This document shows positions 49,010 through 57,975 of a stretch of 64,000 bases of DNA, piece after piece (position 1 is the first letter of the stretch; every line of letters begins with the position of its first letter). The DNA is from Verrucomicrobiota bacterium (GTDB lineage Bacteria > Verrucomicrobiota > Verrucomicrobiia > CAIQCK01): contig JACRJX010000025.1 in the NCBI GenBank assembly GCA_016235595.1, forward strand, positions 124,001 through 188,000. Direction: 5' to 3'. Under the pieces are notes generated by a model that ran no database searches, was not told the DNA's origin, and worked only from the letters and a program-made list of their open reading frames with translations. The position numbers and the translations under genes were made by a program.

Positions 49010-50137
49010 TCACTCCTTGGGAGGCGGCTTGGGGACGGGCTGGAGTTTCTTGAATGAAACCTTGAGGGTTGTCGGGAACAGTTCTTCAGCAACAACATTG
49101 GTGCCAATCAGAACCTGAACTGCATGACCCCGGATCATCTCGCCTGAAGAACGTCCCACCGTCTGGGATGTCATCCCCTCAACCTCAATAGAAGCTGTCT
49201 CGATAATCTTCTCTTCGACCGGCTTCAGTACCACCAGTTCTTGCGCGCCATAAGGAACTGACCGCGACGAAGGAGTGTGGCCGACCGGTTTCTTAACAAT
49301 GGCCCATCGGATGACCACATTGGTCAGCAATTGCGGCGACAGATTTTGCACCGTGATGCAAAGCGAAGCGGACTCGCGATAGTGACTGCGTCCATACATG
49401 CCCTGGACTGGCGTCACGTCGGTGTCGTATTTTTTCTTCACAATCCGGTTTACATCCAGGCTGATCGGGGCGTTTTGCATTGTCGCCTCAGGCCAAACCG
49501 ACCGGCTGTACGCGTATTTGTGCGCGCCAGTAGTCACGTTGATTGGGTGCACCAGAAGCTGTGTTGCCGATGACCGCGCGGTGGCTGTGGCAATCGGCTT
49601 GGCGAGCGCCGTCCCCGCAGGCTGAACCGGCTGCGGTGAAGTTGAAGTCAACGCGGCCACCTTCGCCGGTTTGGCCGGCGCCGTCGGCGGAGGAGTTTGC
49701 GCAGGCGGTTGTACAGCCGCGGTCGTCGCGGGTTTCGCCGGCGGCGGTTGAGCAGGCGGCGCAGGCTGCGGCTGCGCCGGAACGGGAGCCGGTTGAGGCG
49801 AAGCCGGCGGCGTGACCACAGCCACCTTCGCAGGCTGCGCCGCCTGAACGGGCTTGGGCGGCAAAGGCTGAACAACAGGAACTGGCGTGGCGGGAGGAGG
49901 AGCTTTTAAGAAAGAGTCCACGGCACGAGTCATCCGCTGCCAAGCCGAGGCAAAGCTGGAGGTGATTGTGCCCAATGCTTTCTTCGAGTCCTTCTCAAGC
50001 GACGATGCGGGCGCCGTCGGTTTGGATTCCGCCGCTGGCGCGCCTGCGGCCGCTCCTGGCGTGGTTGACGGAGCCTGTGCAACCGCATGGAGAACCATGC
50101 CGGCACTCATCAACAGGATTAGTAAACGCGTTGTCAT
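49010..50137 (-). CDS. Exported Pro/Ala-rich protein of unknown function
   Basis: About 375 residues: a signal peptide ending HAVAQ, a short helical segment, then a roughly 120-residue Pro/Ala/Gln/Val-rich linker and a folded C-terminal domain from about residue 200 (LVHPINVTTGAHKYAYSRSVW, ASLCITVQNLSPQLLTNVVIRWAIV). The linker would span the periplasm or cell-wall space. The domain looks like a beta-sandwich. I do not recognise the family. The next gene upstream on the same strand ends 153 bases away. Confidence 0.6.
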   Translation of the reverse strand: MTTRLLILLMSAGMVLHAVAQAPSTTPGAAAGAPAAESKPTAPASSLEKDSKKALGTITSSFASAWQRMTRAVDSFLKAPPPATPVPVVQPLPPKPVQAAQPAKVAVVTPPASPQPAPVPAQPQPAPPAQPPPAKPATTAAVQPPAQTPPPTAPAKPAKVAALTSTSPQPVQPAGTALAKPIATATARSSATQLLVHPINVTTGAHKYAYSRSVWPEATMQNAPISLDVNRIVKKKYDTDVTPVQGMYGRSHYRESASLCITVQNLSPQLLTNVVIRWAIVKKPVGHTPSSRSVPYGAQELVVLKPVEEKIIETASIEVEGMTSQTVGRSSGEMIRGHAVQVLIGTNVVAEELFPTTLKVSFKKLQPVPKPPPKE

Positions 50138-50290
50138 CAAATCATCTCGCACGGAAACACACCGGCTGGCGGCACCGAACCTTCAACCTTTGCTCTCCGC
50201 ATACTCACCGCGTCGACCTCATGAATGCTGCCACACGGTTCGAGGACAGAACGCGGTTTCAAAAACACTCTGGCGCAATCGGCGAATGAT

Positions 50291-50743
50291 TCACTGGCTC
50301 GGCTGTTGCGGGGCTTCGACAGGCGGCGGCGGTTGGCGTTCAGCACGGGCCATCTCCGAGTACAACCGCATGGCGCGCACATTGTCTTCAAGGTCAACCA
50401 ACAACTTGACTCCCTCACCGGCGGCATAGATCGTGATGCCCACGCCAAAGGCAAGGGGCAACCCCAGTCCCAAAACGAGCAAAGCAGTCCCAAGTTGCTG
50501 TACGCTCCAAAGCTGATACTGGGTCATCAGGACCAGCACAGCGGAGGCCAGAACAAGCCCGATCACGACTCCAAGAATCTGGAGGGTGACAACGGCAATC
50601 CGCATCCCACGATAGCGTTTTGCCAAAGGCGTGATCACAGGCTGATTCATGTCACACGCCGGGCAACGCACAATCGTCCCGATCTGGGAGTGCCCAATAT
50701 TCAACTTTTGGCTACAGCTCTGGCAATAAAAAGTCAGTTTCAT
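50291..50743 (-). CDS. Zinc-ribbon membrane protein
   Basis: About 150 residues. It starts MKLTFYCQSCSQKLNIGHSQ and has VRCPACDMNQPV, a four-cysteine zinc ribbon, followed by two hydrophobic helices (IAVVTLQILGVVIGLVLASA; LGTALLVLGLGLPLAFGVGI) and a Pro-rich end. The start at 50743 puts the ribbon at the N-terminus; a longer frame to 50896 has no support. Function unknown. Confidence 0.65.
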   Translation of the reverse strand: MKLTFYCQSCSQKLNIGHSQIGTIVRCPACDMNQPVITPLAKRYRGMRIAVVTLQILGVVIGLVLASAVLVLMTQYQLWSVQQLGTALLVLGLGLPLAFGVGITIYAAGEGVKLLVDLEDNVRAMRLYSEMARAERQPPPPVEAPQQPSQ

Positions 50744-50989
50744 GACAGATTTCTCCCTGGGAGTGCGCCACACAGGCGCCCATCGCCGGCGAGAATCAGG
50801 AATCGCTTCATCACACGAACTCCCTGCGCTTTCTCTTATATTGGCATGTTCCGCTGATGGGGTCAATCCGCGCTTTTGGGTATTTTTGATCGACACCGCA
50901 AGAACCGCGCGCCACGAAGGACCCTGTTGGTCGCGCTTCGTGTCGCGCGGCGCTTGATTGTGCGATTTGTTCCGTTATGGTGACGGTGC

Positions 50990-52057
50990 ATGCTCGACCT
51001 GAAGAATATTCAATCGCTTGTCCTCGACTGGTCAGGAACGATCGTGGACGACCTGACGGTAGTCTGGGACGCCACGAACTACTGTTTCGGGAAATTCGGC
51101 GTCGCGCCGATCAGTCGGGAGAGGTTCCGCGAGGAATTCTGCCTGCCGTTTCTGCCGTTTTATCGCCGCTACCTGCCAACGCAATCGCTGGAGGAGATTG
51201 ACCGCTGTTACTTTGAGCGGTTTAACGCCATTCAAGACGAGGTGGCGTTGCTGCCACACGCGCGGGAGTTTCTGGAGTTCGCGCACAGTCGTGGTCTGCG
51301 CATGTTTGTGCTCTCGACAATGGATCCGGTGGTATTCGAGCGGCTGTGCGGGCGAGTGGGCATCAACCACTTCTACGAGGGTGCCTACGTCGGCATCATG
51401 GACAAAACAGCGGAGATCCATCGTGTCGTCCAAAGCAACAACCTCGATCCGGCTCGCGCGCTTTACGTCGGCGACATGGTTCATGATATCGAGACGGCGC
51501 GGCACGGCGGCGTGCAGTCGTGCGCGGTGCTCACAGGCTTCGACAAGCTGGAGAAACTGCGCGCAGCCGGCCCCGACCTGATCGTCGAACATCTCGGCGA
51601 GTTGCAGCAACTGTTCGAACGCGCTCATGACCCGCGCTCGTTGCAGGCCGAACGCCGACAGCCGATCGTCACGGTCGGCGCACTCATCTTCAACGCGCGC
51701 GGCGAGTGCCTGATGGTGCGCACGCCCAAGTGGAACCGCTCGTGGGGCATTCCTGGCGGCAAGGTCCGCTACGGCGAACCGATGGAGACGGCGCTCGCGC
51801 GGGAGATGAAAGAAGAAACAGGACTCGACGTGCGGGACATCCGCTTTGTCATGGCGCAGGACTGCATCGAGCCGGAGGAGTTCTACCGACAGGAACATTT
51901 CCTGCTCCTGAACTTCACCTGCCGTGCCGCCACGACCGATGTGCGGCTGAATGAGGAACTGGAAGATTTTCGTTGGCTTTCGCCGGACGATGCTCTTAAG
52001 CTTCCCACGAATAAACCGACAAGAATTTTGATAGAAACCTATGCTCGTCTCACGTGA
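50990..52057 (+). CDS. HAD-superfamily hydrolase fused to a Nudix hydrolase
   Basis: The 355-residue protein combines two domains. Residues 1-220 form a HAD subfamily I domain with motif I VLDWSGTIVDD (Asp13 nucleophile; the usual second Asp is Ser15), motif II LSTMDP, a Lys in IMDKTAE and motif IV YVGDMVHDIETAR. Residues about 228-355 form a Nudix domain with a perfect box GKVRYGEPMETALAREMKEE followed by TGL. The DNA of folB overlaps its last 17 bases. I infer that it could remove pyrophosphate and then phosphate from dihydroneopterin triphosphate, but phosphoglycolate-like or other roles are possible, and the missing Asp is a warning. Confidence 0.85.
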   Translation: MLDLKNIQSLVLDWSGTIVDDLTVVWDATNYCFGKFGVAPISRERFREEFCLPFLPFYRRYLPTQSLEEIDRCYFERFNAIQDEVALLPHAREFLEFAHSRGLRMFVLSTMDPVVFERLCGRVGINHFYEGAYVGIMDKTAEIHRVVQSNNLDPARALYVGDMVHDIETARHGGVQSCAVLTGFDKLEKLRAAGPDLIVEHLGELQQLFERAHDPRSLQAERRQPIVTVGALIFNARGECLMVRTPKWNRSWGIPGGKVRYGEPMETALAREMKEETGLDVRDIRFVMAQDCIEPEEFYRQEHFLLLNFTCRAATTDVRLNEELEDFRWLSPDDALKLPTNKPTRILIETYARLT

Positions 52058-52442
52058 AGTCAGACCCGGTGCGGCGCCTGTTGAAGTTTTTGAGGACGTG
52101 ATCGTCATCAAGGACCTCGAAGTCTGGTGCCATGTCGGCATCACCAACGAAGAACGCTCCCAGCGTCAAAAACTGCTCGTGACGATGGAAATGACCCGCG
52201 ACCTCAGCATGGCCGCCCGCACCGATCAACTCGTCCATTCTGTGGACTACCAGCGCGTGTGCGAGAAAGTGAAGCAACAGGTGCTGGAAAAAAGCTGGCG
52301 GCTGATTGAGGCTATGGCCGGTGACATCATCCAGTGTCTCCATTCCAATTTCCGCTTCTCCAACGTGTCGGTTGAGATCCGCAAGTTTGCGCTGCCCGAC
52401 ACCGCCTACGTGGCCATCCATATCACCCGACAACGTCCGTAA
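52041..52442 (+). CDS. folB: Dihydroneopterin aldolase
   Basis: Cleaves 7,8-dihydroneopterin to 6-hydroxymethyl-dihydropterin and glycolaldehyde in folate synthesis. The 133-residue protein shows DLEVWCHVGITNEERSQRQK, SVDYQRV, RLIEAMAGDI and VEIRKFALPDTAYVAI, with the conserved Glu, Tyr and Lys in the expected places. Start and end of the two genes overlap by 17 bases, so translation is probably coupled to the HAD-Nudix gene. folP lies 50 kb away. Confidence 0.93.
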   Translation: MLVSREVRPGAAPVEVFEDVIVIKDLEVWCHVGITNEERSQRQKLLVTMEMTRDLSMAARTDQLVHSVDYQRVCEKVKQQVLEKSWRLIEAMAGDIIQCLHSNFRFSNVSVEIRKFALPDTAYVAIHITRQRP

Positions 52443-52464
52443 CCCAGGCCCCCTGCCCTGCCCC

Positions 52465-53025
52465 ATGAACTACGCCGCAGCTTATCTCTCTGATTTACAG
52501 CAACTCCTCGGCCGTCTCGACAGCGCCGCCATCGACCGTGCGGTTGATGCACTGCGCGAAGCCCGCGACCATGATCGCCGCGTCTTCGTCACCGGCAACG
52601 GCGGCTCCGCAGCCATTGCCAGCCAGATGGTGGTGGACATCGGCAAGGGCGCGTCGCTGGACCGGCCAAAGCGGTTCAAGATCATCACGCTCACCGACCA
52701 GATTCCGTGGATCACGGCGCTGGCCAACGACATCAGCTACGACGTGGTGTTTCTGGAGCAGTTGAAAAATTTCGCCGAGCCGGGCGACGTGCTGATCGGC
52801 ATGAGCTGCTCCGGCACCAGCAAGAACGTCGTCCTCGCCCAGCAATGGGCGCGCGAGCACGGCTTGCGAACCATCGGCCTCGGCAAGGACACGCCGACGC
52901 CCCTGCGCGAGGCCAGTGATATTTACGTGCCAATCCCCAGCACGCACTACGGCCGGCTGGAGGATAGTTTCTTCATCGTCACTCACATTCTCTGCTACGC
53001 GTTCATCGACAACCCAAAGCTGTAA
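52465..53025 (+). CDS. SIS-domain protein related to phosphoheptose isomerase
   Basis: The 186-residue protein has the GmhA/DiaA-like fold: VFVTGNGGSAAIASQMVVDI binds the sugar phosphate, and MSCSGTSKNVVLA is the second loop. The C-terminal helix reads RLEDSFFIVTHILCYAFID; in GmhA the position I align to the Phe after DS is the catalytic His, so isomerase activity may be lost or altered. It starts 22 bases after folB with no strong ribosome site. A sugar-phosphate-binding regulator is another option. Confidence 0.75.
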   Translation: MNYAAAYLSDLQQLLGRLDSAAIDRAVDALREARDHDRRVFVTGNGGSAAIASQMVVDIGKGASLDRPKRFKIITLTDQIPWITALANDISYDVVFLEQLKNFAEPGDVLIGMSCSGTSKNVVLAQQWAREHGLRTIGLGKDTPTPLREASDIYVPIPSTHYGRLEDSFFIVTHILCYAFIDNPKL

Positions 53026-53096
53026 TCGCACCCGCCGTATTGCTGACAGAGCAAAGACGTTCGGTGTGCGGCGCGGAAACAAATGGAAGGATGGTC

Positions 53097-53489
53097 ATGT
53101 TCAAAGGCATCGAACACATCGGCATTTTGGCGCGTGACAGCGCAGCGCTGGCACGATGGTATAAGGAAACGCTCGGCTGGGCCGTCGTCCTTGATAACAA
53201 GGAAACGCCGCCGGCATTCTTCCTCGCCACCAAAAACGGCAGCATGATCGAGGTCATCCCTTGTAAGAAGGCATACCCGGAAACCACGCCCACCCTGAGC
53301 GATCCCGGCCTGCGTCACCTCGCAATCGCCGTGGACGACTTCGACAAAGCCTACGCGGTGTTGCAGGCGAAGAAGGTCAACTTCATTGAGCCGCCCAAGG
53401 AAGGCGCCGGTGGAGCCAAGGTCGTTTTCTTCCGCGACCCGGAGGGAAACATTCTGCATCTGATTTATCGGCCGAAGCGATTGGTATAA
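53097..53489 (+). CDS. VOC-superfamily (glyoxalase-like) protein
   Basis: The 130-residue protein is one paired beta-alpha-beta-beta-beta unit: GIEHIGILARDSAALARWY, LRHLAIAVDDFDKAYAVL, and FFRDPEGNILHLIY. The His and Glu residues at the metal positions are present. The ATG at 53097 has GGAAGG six bases upstream. Family members include lactoylglutathione lyases and dioxygenases; the exact reaction is unknown. The UbiD gene follows by about 30 bases. Confidence 0.8.
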   Translation: MFKGIEHIGILARDSAALARWYKETLGWAVVLDNKETPPAFFLATKNGSMIEVIPCKKAYPETTPTLSDPGLRHLAIAVDDFDKAYAVLQAKKVNFIEPPKEGAGGAKVVFFRDPEGNILHLIYRPKRLV

Positions 53490-53522
53490 ATCGTGGCCGC
53501 GCCCCGTCGCGCGCAGGTCAAC

Positions 53523-54974
53523 ATGGCCTACTCCTCTTTACGTGAGTTCATCGAGCGCCTCAACCGCGAGGGCGAGTTGATTCGCGTTCCGTTTGAAACG
53601 GACCCCGTGCTGGAGATCAGCGAGTTCGCCGACCGGCAGATGAAATCGCCCGGCGGCGGCAAGGCGCTGCTCTTCGAGAAGACAAAAGGCGCGCAGTTCC
53701 CCCTGCTCATCAACGCTTGGGGTTCCGAAAAGCGGATGGCTCTGGCATTGGGGCGCACCGTGGCAGAGTGCGCGAGCGAACTGGCCGCGTTGATGAAGGC
53801 CAAACCTCCGGCGAGCTTCGGCGAGGCGATGAAGCTGCTCGGCACGGCGCTGGAGTTGCGCCACGCCAAACCCAAAAGCATCGGCACCGGCCCCTGCAAG
53901 GACATCGTGCTCAAGGACGATGCGGTGGATTTGGGACAGCTGCCGATTCAAAAATGTTGGCCGGCTGATGCCGAACGTTTTGTCTCACTGCCGATGGTGT
54001 TCACCGCGGACCCCGACACCGGCGCGCGCAACGTCGGCATGTATCGGATGCAGGTGATTGATCCCCGCACGACGTTCATGCACTGGCAGATGCACAAGAC
54101 CGGCGCACGTCACTTCCGCCGTCACGCCGAACTGGGCACCCGCATGCCCGTGGCGGTCTGTCTCGGCGGCGATCCGGTCTACACCTTCAGCGCCACCGCC
54201 CCGCTGCCAGACGGCGTGGATGAGATGATGCTCGCCGGTTACCTGCGGCAGAAGTCGGTGGAGATGGTGAAGTGCGAGACGATCCCGTTGGAGGTGCCGG
54301 CTGACTGCGACTTCGTGCTCGAAGGCTACGTGGATCCGAAGGAACCGCTGGGCATGGAAGGCCCGTTCGGAGATCATACCGGCTACTACACGCTGCCCGA
54401 GCCGTATCCCCGCTTCCACATCACAGCGATCACGCACCGGCGCGACGCGGTTTATCCAAGCACCATCGTGGGCCGGCCGCCCATGGAGGATTTCTATTTC
54501 GGCGACGCCAGCGTGCGGTTGTTCCTGCCGATGTTCAAACTGAACTTCCCGGAACTGGTGGACATGTGCCTGCCGGCGGAAGGCGCCTTCCACAACATGG
54601 TGGTCGTGTCGGTGAAGAAAGACTTTCCCTACCATGCGATGAAGCTGATGCACGGCCTTTGGGGCATGGGCCAGATGATGTTTACCAAATGCATCATCGT
54701 CGTGGACGCTGATGTGAACGTCCGCGACCTGAGCAAGGTGGCGTTCCGCGTCTGCGCCAACGTGGACCCGCAGCGCGATATTGTCATGACCAAAGGTCCC
54801 GCCGACGTGCTCGACCACGCGACGCCGGTGATGGGCTTCGGTTCCAAGATGGGCATCGACGCCACACACAAGATCCCCACGGAACGCGACACACGTACCT
54901 GGCCGCCTATCATCAAAATGGATGACGCGGTGAAGCGGCGGGTGGATGAGTTGATGCGGCAATTGCGAGGATAG
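53523..54974 (+). CDS. UbiD-family decarboxylase
   Basis: The 483-residue protein is a prenylated-FMN-dependent decarboxylase: SLREFIERLNREGELIRV at the start, GMYRMQVIDPRTTFMHWQMH, GMEGPFGDHTGYYTLPEPYP and PTIVGRPPMEDFYFG-like active-site strands, ending with a conserved Lys/Arg-rich helix. It may decarboxylate an aromatic intermediate of quinone synthesis or degradation. The flavin-prenylating partner UbiX is not in the window. The ATG at 53523 is preferred to a GTG at 53493. Confidence 0.88.
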   Translation: MAYSSLREFIERLNREGELIRVPFETDPVLEISEFADRQMKSPGGGKALLFEKTKGAQFPLLINAWGSEKRMALALGRTVAECASELAALMKAKPPASFGEAMKLLGTALELRHAKPKSIGTGPCKDIVLKDDAVDLGQLPIQKCWPADAERFVSLPMVFTADPDTGARNVGMYRMQVIDPRTTFMHWQMHKTGARHFRRHAELGTRMPVAVCLGGDPVYTFSATAPLPDGVDEMMLAGYLRQKSVEMVKCETIPLEVPADCDFVLEGYVDPKEPLGMEGPFGDHTGYYTLPEPYPRFHITAITHRRDAVYPSTIVGRPPMEDFYFGDASVRLFLPMFKLNFPELVDMCLPAEGAFHNMVVVSVKKDFPYHAMKLMHGLWGMGQMMFTKCIIVVDADVNVRDLSKVAFRVCANVDPQRDIVMTKGPADVLDHATPVMGFGSKMGIDATHKIPTERDTRTWPPIIKMDDAVKRRVDELMRQLRG

Positions 54975-55075
54975 CGCGGATCGGTCATGGCGGTGCTTGG
55001 TGGGCTGCCAAAGCAGTCTTAAGTACTCACTGCAGGAGTCGATTCTCGATCTCTCACGCGGACATGAAGAGACCC

Positions 55076-56470
55076 CTATTTCTCAATGATGACTTTTCGA
55101 AAAGCCGTACAACCCGGCGGGACGATTTTTCTGCCAATTGAGTCGAATGCGAATATAAAGCCATCCAAATCCTTGAGCAGACTCAATGGTATCTTCACGA
55201 TCAACGAGTCTGGATTGAGCTGGAGAGAAGTCCCCTTTGCATCAAGGGGACGCTTGGCGCCAAGGGTGTCATACATTCTGAACTTGTCATACTCGGTCAA
55301 GATCACGATGTTCGGCATTTTTCCAAACTCCTCGCCAAATTTGTAGGTGGCGATAAAAAACAGATACGCAGGCCCGATCTTCAGTTCTTTGGGCCTCCTG
55401 GCCTTGATCAACAGACAATCGTCCACAACAGCGAAGCCCACCCACTGAGTGTCGGAAGTGAAAGCGCAATTCCCGTTGGGTTCGCCGGGTGTCTTCAGCG
55501 ACTTCTGTCTTTTCACTGTGAGCAACGGAAGATCGCTGAACAGCTCAGTCTGGCGCACAAATGACAAAAGATAAAACGCGCTGATTCGCGTCTGGGAATT
55601 GTACGCCAGAAGCGCTTCGTGCTTCTTCTCGATCTCTTCCGGCGTCAGTAGAGCCTGCTTCCATTTCACCACGGCGTTCAGGTCGTCAAAGAACTTCTGC
55701 GCGGGAGGCTCCATCTTCAGCTCGGGATGATAATTGTGAGGACGGGGCCAGTTCAGAATATGCACCAGATAGGGATACACTTGAGGTTCTGGCATCTCGT
55801 CCAGCAAATCGGCCAACAATACTTGCAGGTACAGATATAGCGCCCAATGATCCCCGTTCACGTCAGCCGGATGTGAAACGAATACCTTCGTCGGCTTGTA
55901 ATCCAACGCGATTTTTTTCAAGTCGCCGAGAATATTGTTCGCCTTGAACTCTTTTTTATACGACCGGCTCTCCGCGTAAGGGACGCGAGTCTGCTTGGCA
56001 AACATGCTCGTATGCGGCCTGTTATTGTTCCAGTTGAACACGAACATCTGATCGGTTCCATGGTCAGGATAGCCCAGGAAAATGAGGTCCTCCTTTTTTA
56101 TTCCCAAGATCGCCATTGCCTTTATGGCTTCTTCCTGGCGATGCCTGCCCAGGCTGATAAAAGCGCCCTCAGTCAATGTCACCAATCGAAGGGGAAAGAG
56201 CAGCGGATTGGAGAACAGGATGGAAAAAATATTGTTATCGCCATTGGTCAGATACACCACCTTCACTGAGGCCCCGGATTTCAGCGCATGCAAAATTACG
56301 CCTGCGCAGCCTATGATTTCATCATCAGGATGTGGCGCCAGTATGAGCACCCGGTCATTTTTTTGGAATTTGGGGAGTTCCGTGATGTTCTGGGCCGGCG
56401 CAGAGGCCGTCCTGAACAGGACAAGCGCGAATGAAAAACATAGAGCCAGTGCCCGCCATTGCATGTTCAT
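55076..56470 (-). CDS. Exported PIG-L/LmbE-family deacetylase
   Basis: About 464 residues with a signal peptide (MNMQWRALALCFSFALVLF) and the PIG-L domain: RVLILAPHPDDEIIGCAGV, where His-Asp-Asp-Glu binds zinc, and VFVSHPADVNGDHWALYLYL. The family deacetylates N-acetylglucosaminyl or similar amino sugars. The last roughly 140 residues form a beta-rich extra domain (GNCAFTSDTQWVGFAVVDD onwards). The DNA is less GC-rich than its neighbours. It stands apart, divergent from the lipoprotein gene. Confidence 0.82.
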   Translation of the reverse strand: MNMQWRALALCFSFALVLFRTASAPAQNITELPKFQKNDRVLILAPHPDDEIIGCAGVILHALKSGASVKVVYLTNGDNNIFSILFSNPLLFPLRLVTLTEGAFISLGRHRQEEAIKAMAILGIKKEDLIFLGYPDHGTDQMFVFNWNNNRPHTSMFAKQTRVPYAESRSYKKEFKANNILGDLKKIALDYKPTKVFVSHPADVNGDHWALYLYLQVLLADLLDEMPEPQVYPYLVHILNWPRPHNYHPELKMEPPAQKFFDDLNAVVKWKQALLTPEEIEKKHEALLAYNSQTRISAFYLLSFVRQTELFSDLPLLTVKRQKSLKTPGEPNGNCAFTSDTQWVGFAVVDDCLLIKARRPKELKIGPAYLFFIATYKFGEEFGKMPNIVILTEYDKFRMYDTLGAKRPLDAKGTSLQLNPDSLIVKIPLSLLKDLDGFIFAFDSIGRKIVPPGCTAFRKVIIEK

Positions 56471-56776
56471 GGTTTTAACGCGCAATTTTCTCGCTTGGAT
56501 GCGTATCGACGGTGCTCACCTCATCAAGCGTCGCTGTTATCTGTTGGTGATGCAAACAGCCTCCGGTGACATGACATGTTCGTAGGGTCTCGGTGCCCGA
56601 GTCAACCCAAAAGCCGATGCAGATGCCAATATCAAACTCTTCTCCGCCCTGCCCGTTCGAGGATGGGATCACCGCGTGTCGCGGTCGAAGATTGCATGTC
56701 GTAACTTTTGGCATTAGTCTCGCGCCCGGTTGCGAAGTGCTTATCGCACGTTCGCACATCATCAAAAGGACAATTC
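56471..56776. other. Non-coding gap of 306 bases between divergent genes
   Basis: No gene is visible. The region holds a small hairpin (CTCGG-TGC-CCGAG near 56588-56602) and the larger palindrome at 56731-56756 described separately. Confidence 0.4.
56731..56756. promoter_or_regulatory. Palindrome before the lipoprotein gene
   Basis: TGCGAA-GTGC-TTATC-GCAC-G-TTCGCA: a 10-bp stem with one extra G on the right arm. It lies 21 bases before the ATG. It may be an operator or a leader hairpin that affects translation. Confidence 0.45.
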
Positions 56777-57934
56777 ATGAAAACTTCACCAGTTGTTGCA
56801 GGTCTTATTTGGGCTGTCATCGGCGGCACAGCCATGCTCATCGGCTGCGGGGACAAGGCGGGCGTCGCGCCCGGCGCGGGAGCGGATCAGTTCAAGCCAA
56901 AGCTTCTCGTCTCGTGCGGCGAGGACTGCAACACACCCGACGCTGCGCGGCTCAACACCAAGACGGGCGACATGATTGTGGCCTGTCCCAACTTCAACAG
57001 CAACGGGAAGGAGAACAAGCATCCCGGCAAGTTGATGAAGATCACGCGGGATAACAAATGGGAATTCTTCTCCGACATACCCGTGCATCCGGAGACCGGA
57101 CGCGCCTGCCCAATGGGCATGGACTTCGGTCCCGACGGCAACCTCTACGTGGCCGACAACCAGTATTTCAACAACAAGGAATACAAGAGCCGCCTGATCC
57201 GCGTAAAGGTGCAGGATGGCAAGGCGGCCGGCTGCGAGGTGGTCGTCGAGGGCTTCAAGCTCGCCAACGCCGTCATGTTCAAGGGCAACGCCGTGTTTGT
57301 CTCCGACACGTTCTTCGACCTGCCGGACAAGGCGCTCAGTGGCATCTACCGCATCGGTCTCGACGAAATGAACCAGGGCAAGCCGGTGAAGCTGCTGCCA
57401 AAGAACCAGCACGCCCAGGACCCGCATTGCATCGCCACGTGGGAGACGCTGTGCAACGATCCCGGTGTCGCGCACCGCAAGGGCGAAAAGGCCGGCGCCG
57501 ATGGGCTGACATTCGATGCCGAGGGCAATCTCTACAGCGGCAACTTTGGCGACGGCGTGATGCACAAGATCACCTTCAAACCCGATGGCAGCGTCGCCTC
57601 ATGCACGCAGTTCGTGAAGGACTGGCCGCGGATGACTTGCGTGGACGGCATCTTCTTCGACGCGAAACGCAACTGCATTTACGTGGCCGACTCGGAAAAG
57701 AACGCCGTCCAAGTCGTCTGGCTGCCGGAGGGCAAGGTCACGACGCTCTGGGAGAACGCCGACACCGACGGCAGTGGCGGGCTGCTTGATCAGCCGTGCG
57801 AACCGGCCCTGCGCGGTGACGATCTGATCGTTATCAACTTCGACATGCCCTTCCCCGGCCTGCGGAACACCACGTTCGACAAGCCCTACACCATCAGCGT
57901 GATCAACGTCAGCAGTCTCCAGCGGCCAAAGTAA
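56777..57934 (+). CDS. SMP-30/gluconolactonase-like lipoprotein
   Basis: About 385 residues. The N-terminus (KTSPVVAGLIWAVIGGTAMLIGCGD) is a lipoprotein signal with Cys at the cleavage site. The rest is a six-bladed propeller: CPMGMDFGPDGNLYVADNQYF, ADGLTFDAEGNLYSGNFGDG and CVDGIFFDAKRNCIYVADSEKN are the repeating strands with acidic metal ligands. Such proteins hydrolyse lactones or act as binding propellers. An AAAAGGA site precedes the ATG by six bases. Confidence 0.8.
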   Translation: MKTSPVVAGLIWAVIGGTAMLIGCGDKAGVAPGAGADQFKPKLLVSCGEDCNTPDAARLNTKTGDMIVACPNFNSNGKENKHPGKLMKITRDNKWEFFSDIPVHPETGRACPMGMDFGPDGNLYVADNQYFNNKEYKSRLIRVKVQDGKAAGCEVVVEGFKLANAVMFKGNAVFVSDTFFDLPDKALSGIYRIGLDEMNQGKPVKLLPKNQHAQDPHCIATWETLCNDPGVAHRKGEKAGADGLTFDAEGNLYSGNFGDGVMHKITFKPDGSVASCTQFVKDWPRMTCVDGIFFDAKRNCIYVADSEKNAVQVVWLPEGKVTTLWENADTDGSGGLLDQPCEPALRGDDLIVINFDMPFPGLRNTTFDKPYTISVINVSSLQRPK

Positions 57935-57945
57935 CAGGCATTCAG

Positions 57946-57973
57946 CGGCAACGGCTTCGCAGCCCGGGTGCCG
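57946..57973. terminator. Possible bidirectional terminator hairpin
   Basis: CGGCA ... TGCCG encloses GGCT-TCGC-AGCC in the 41-base gap between the convergent lipoprotein and dimethylformamidase-like genes. It could serve both strands, but no T-run follows on either. Confidence 0.35.
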
Positions 57974-57975
57974 TA

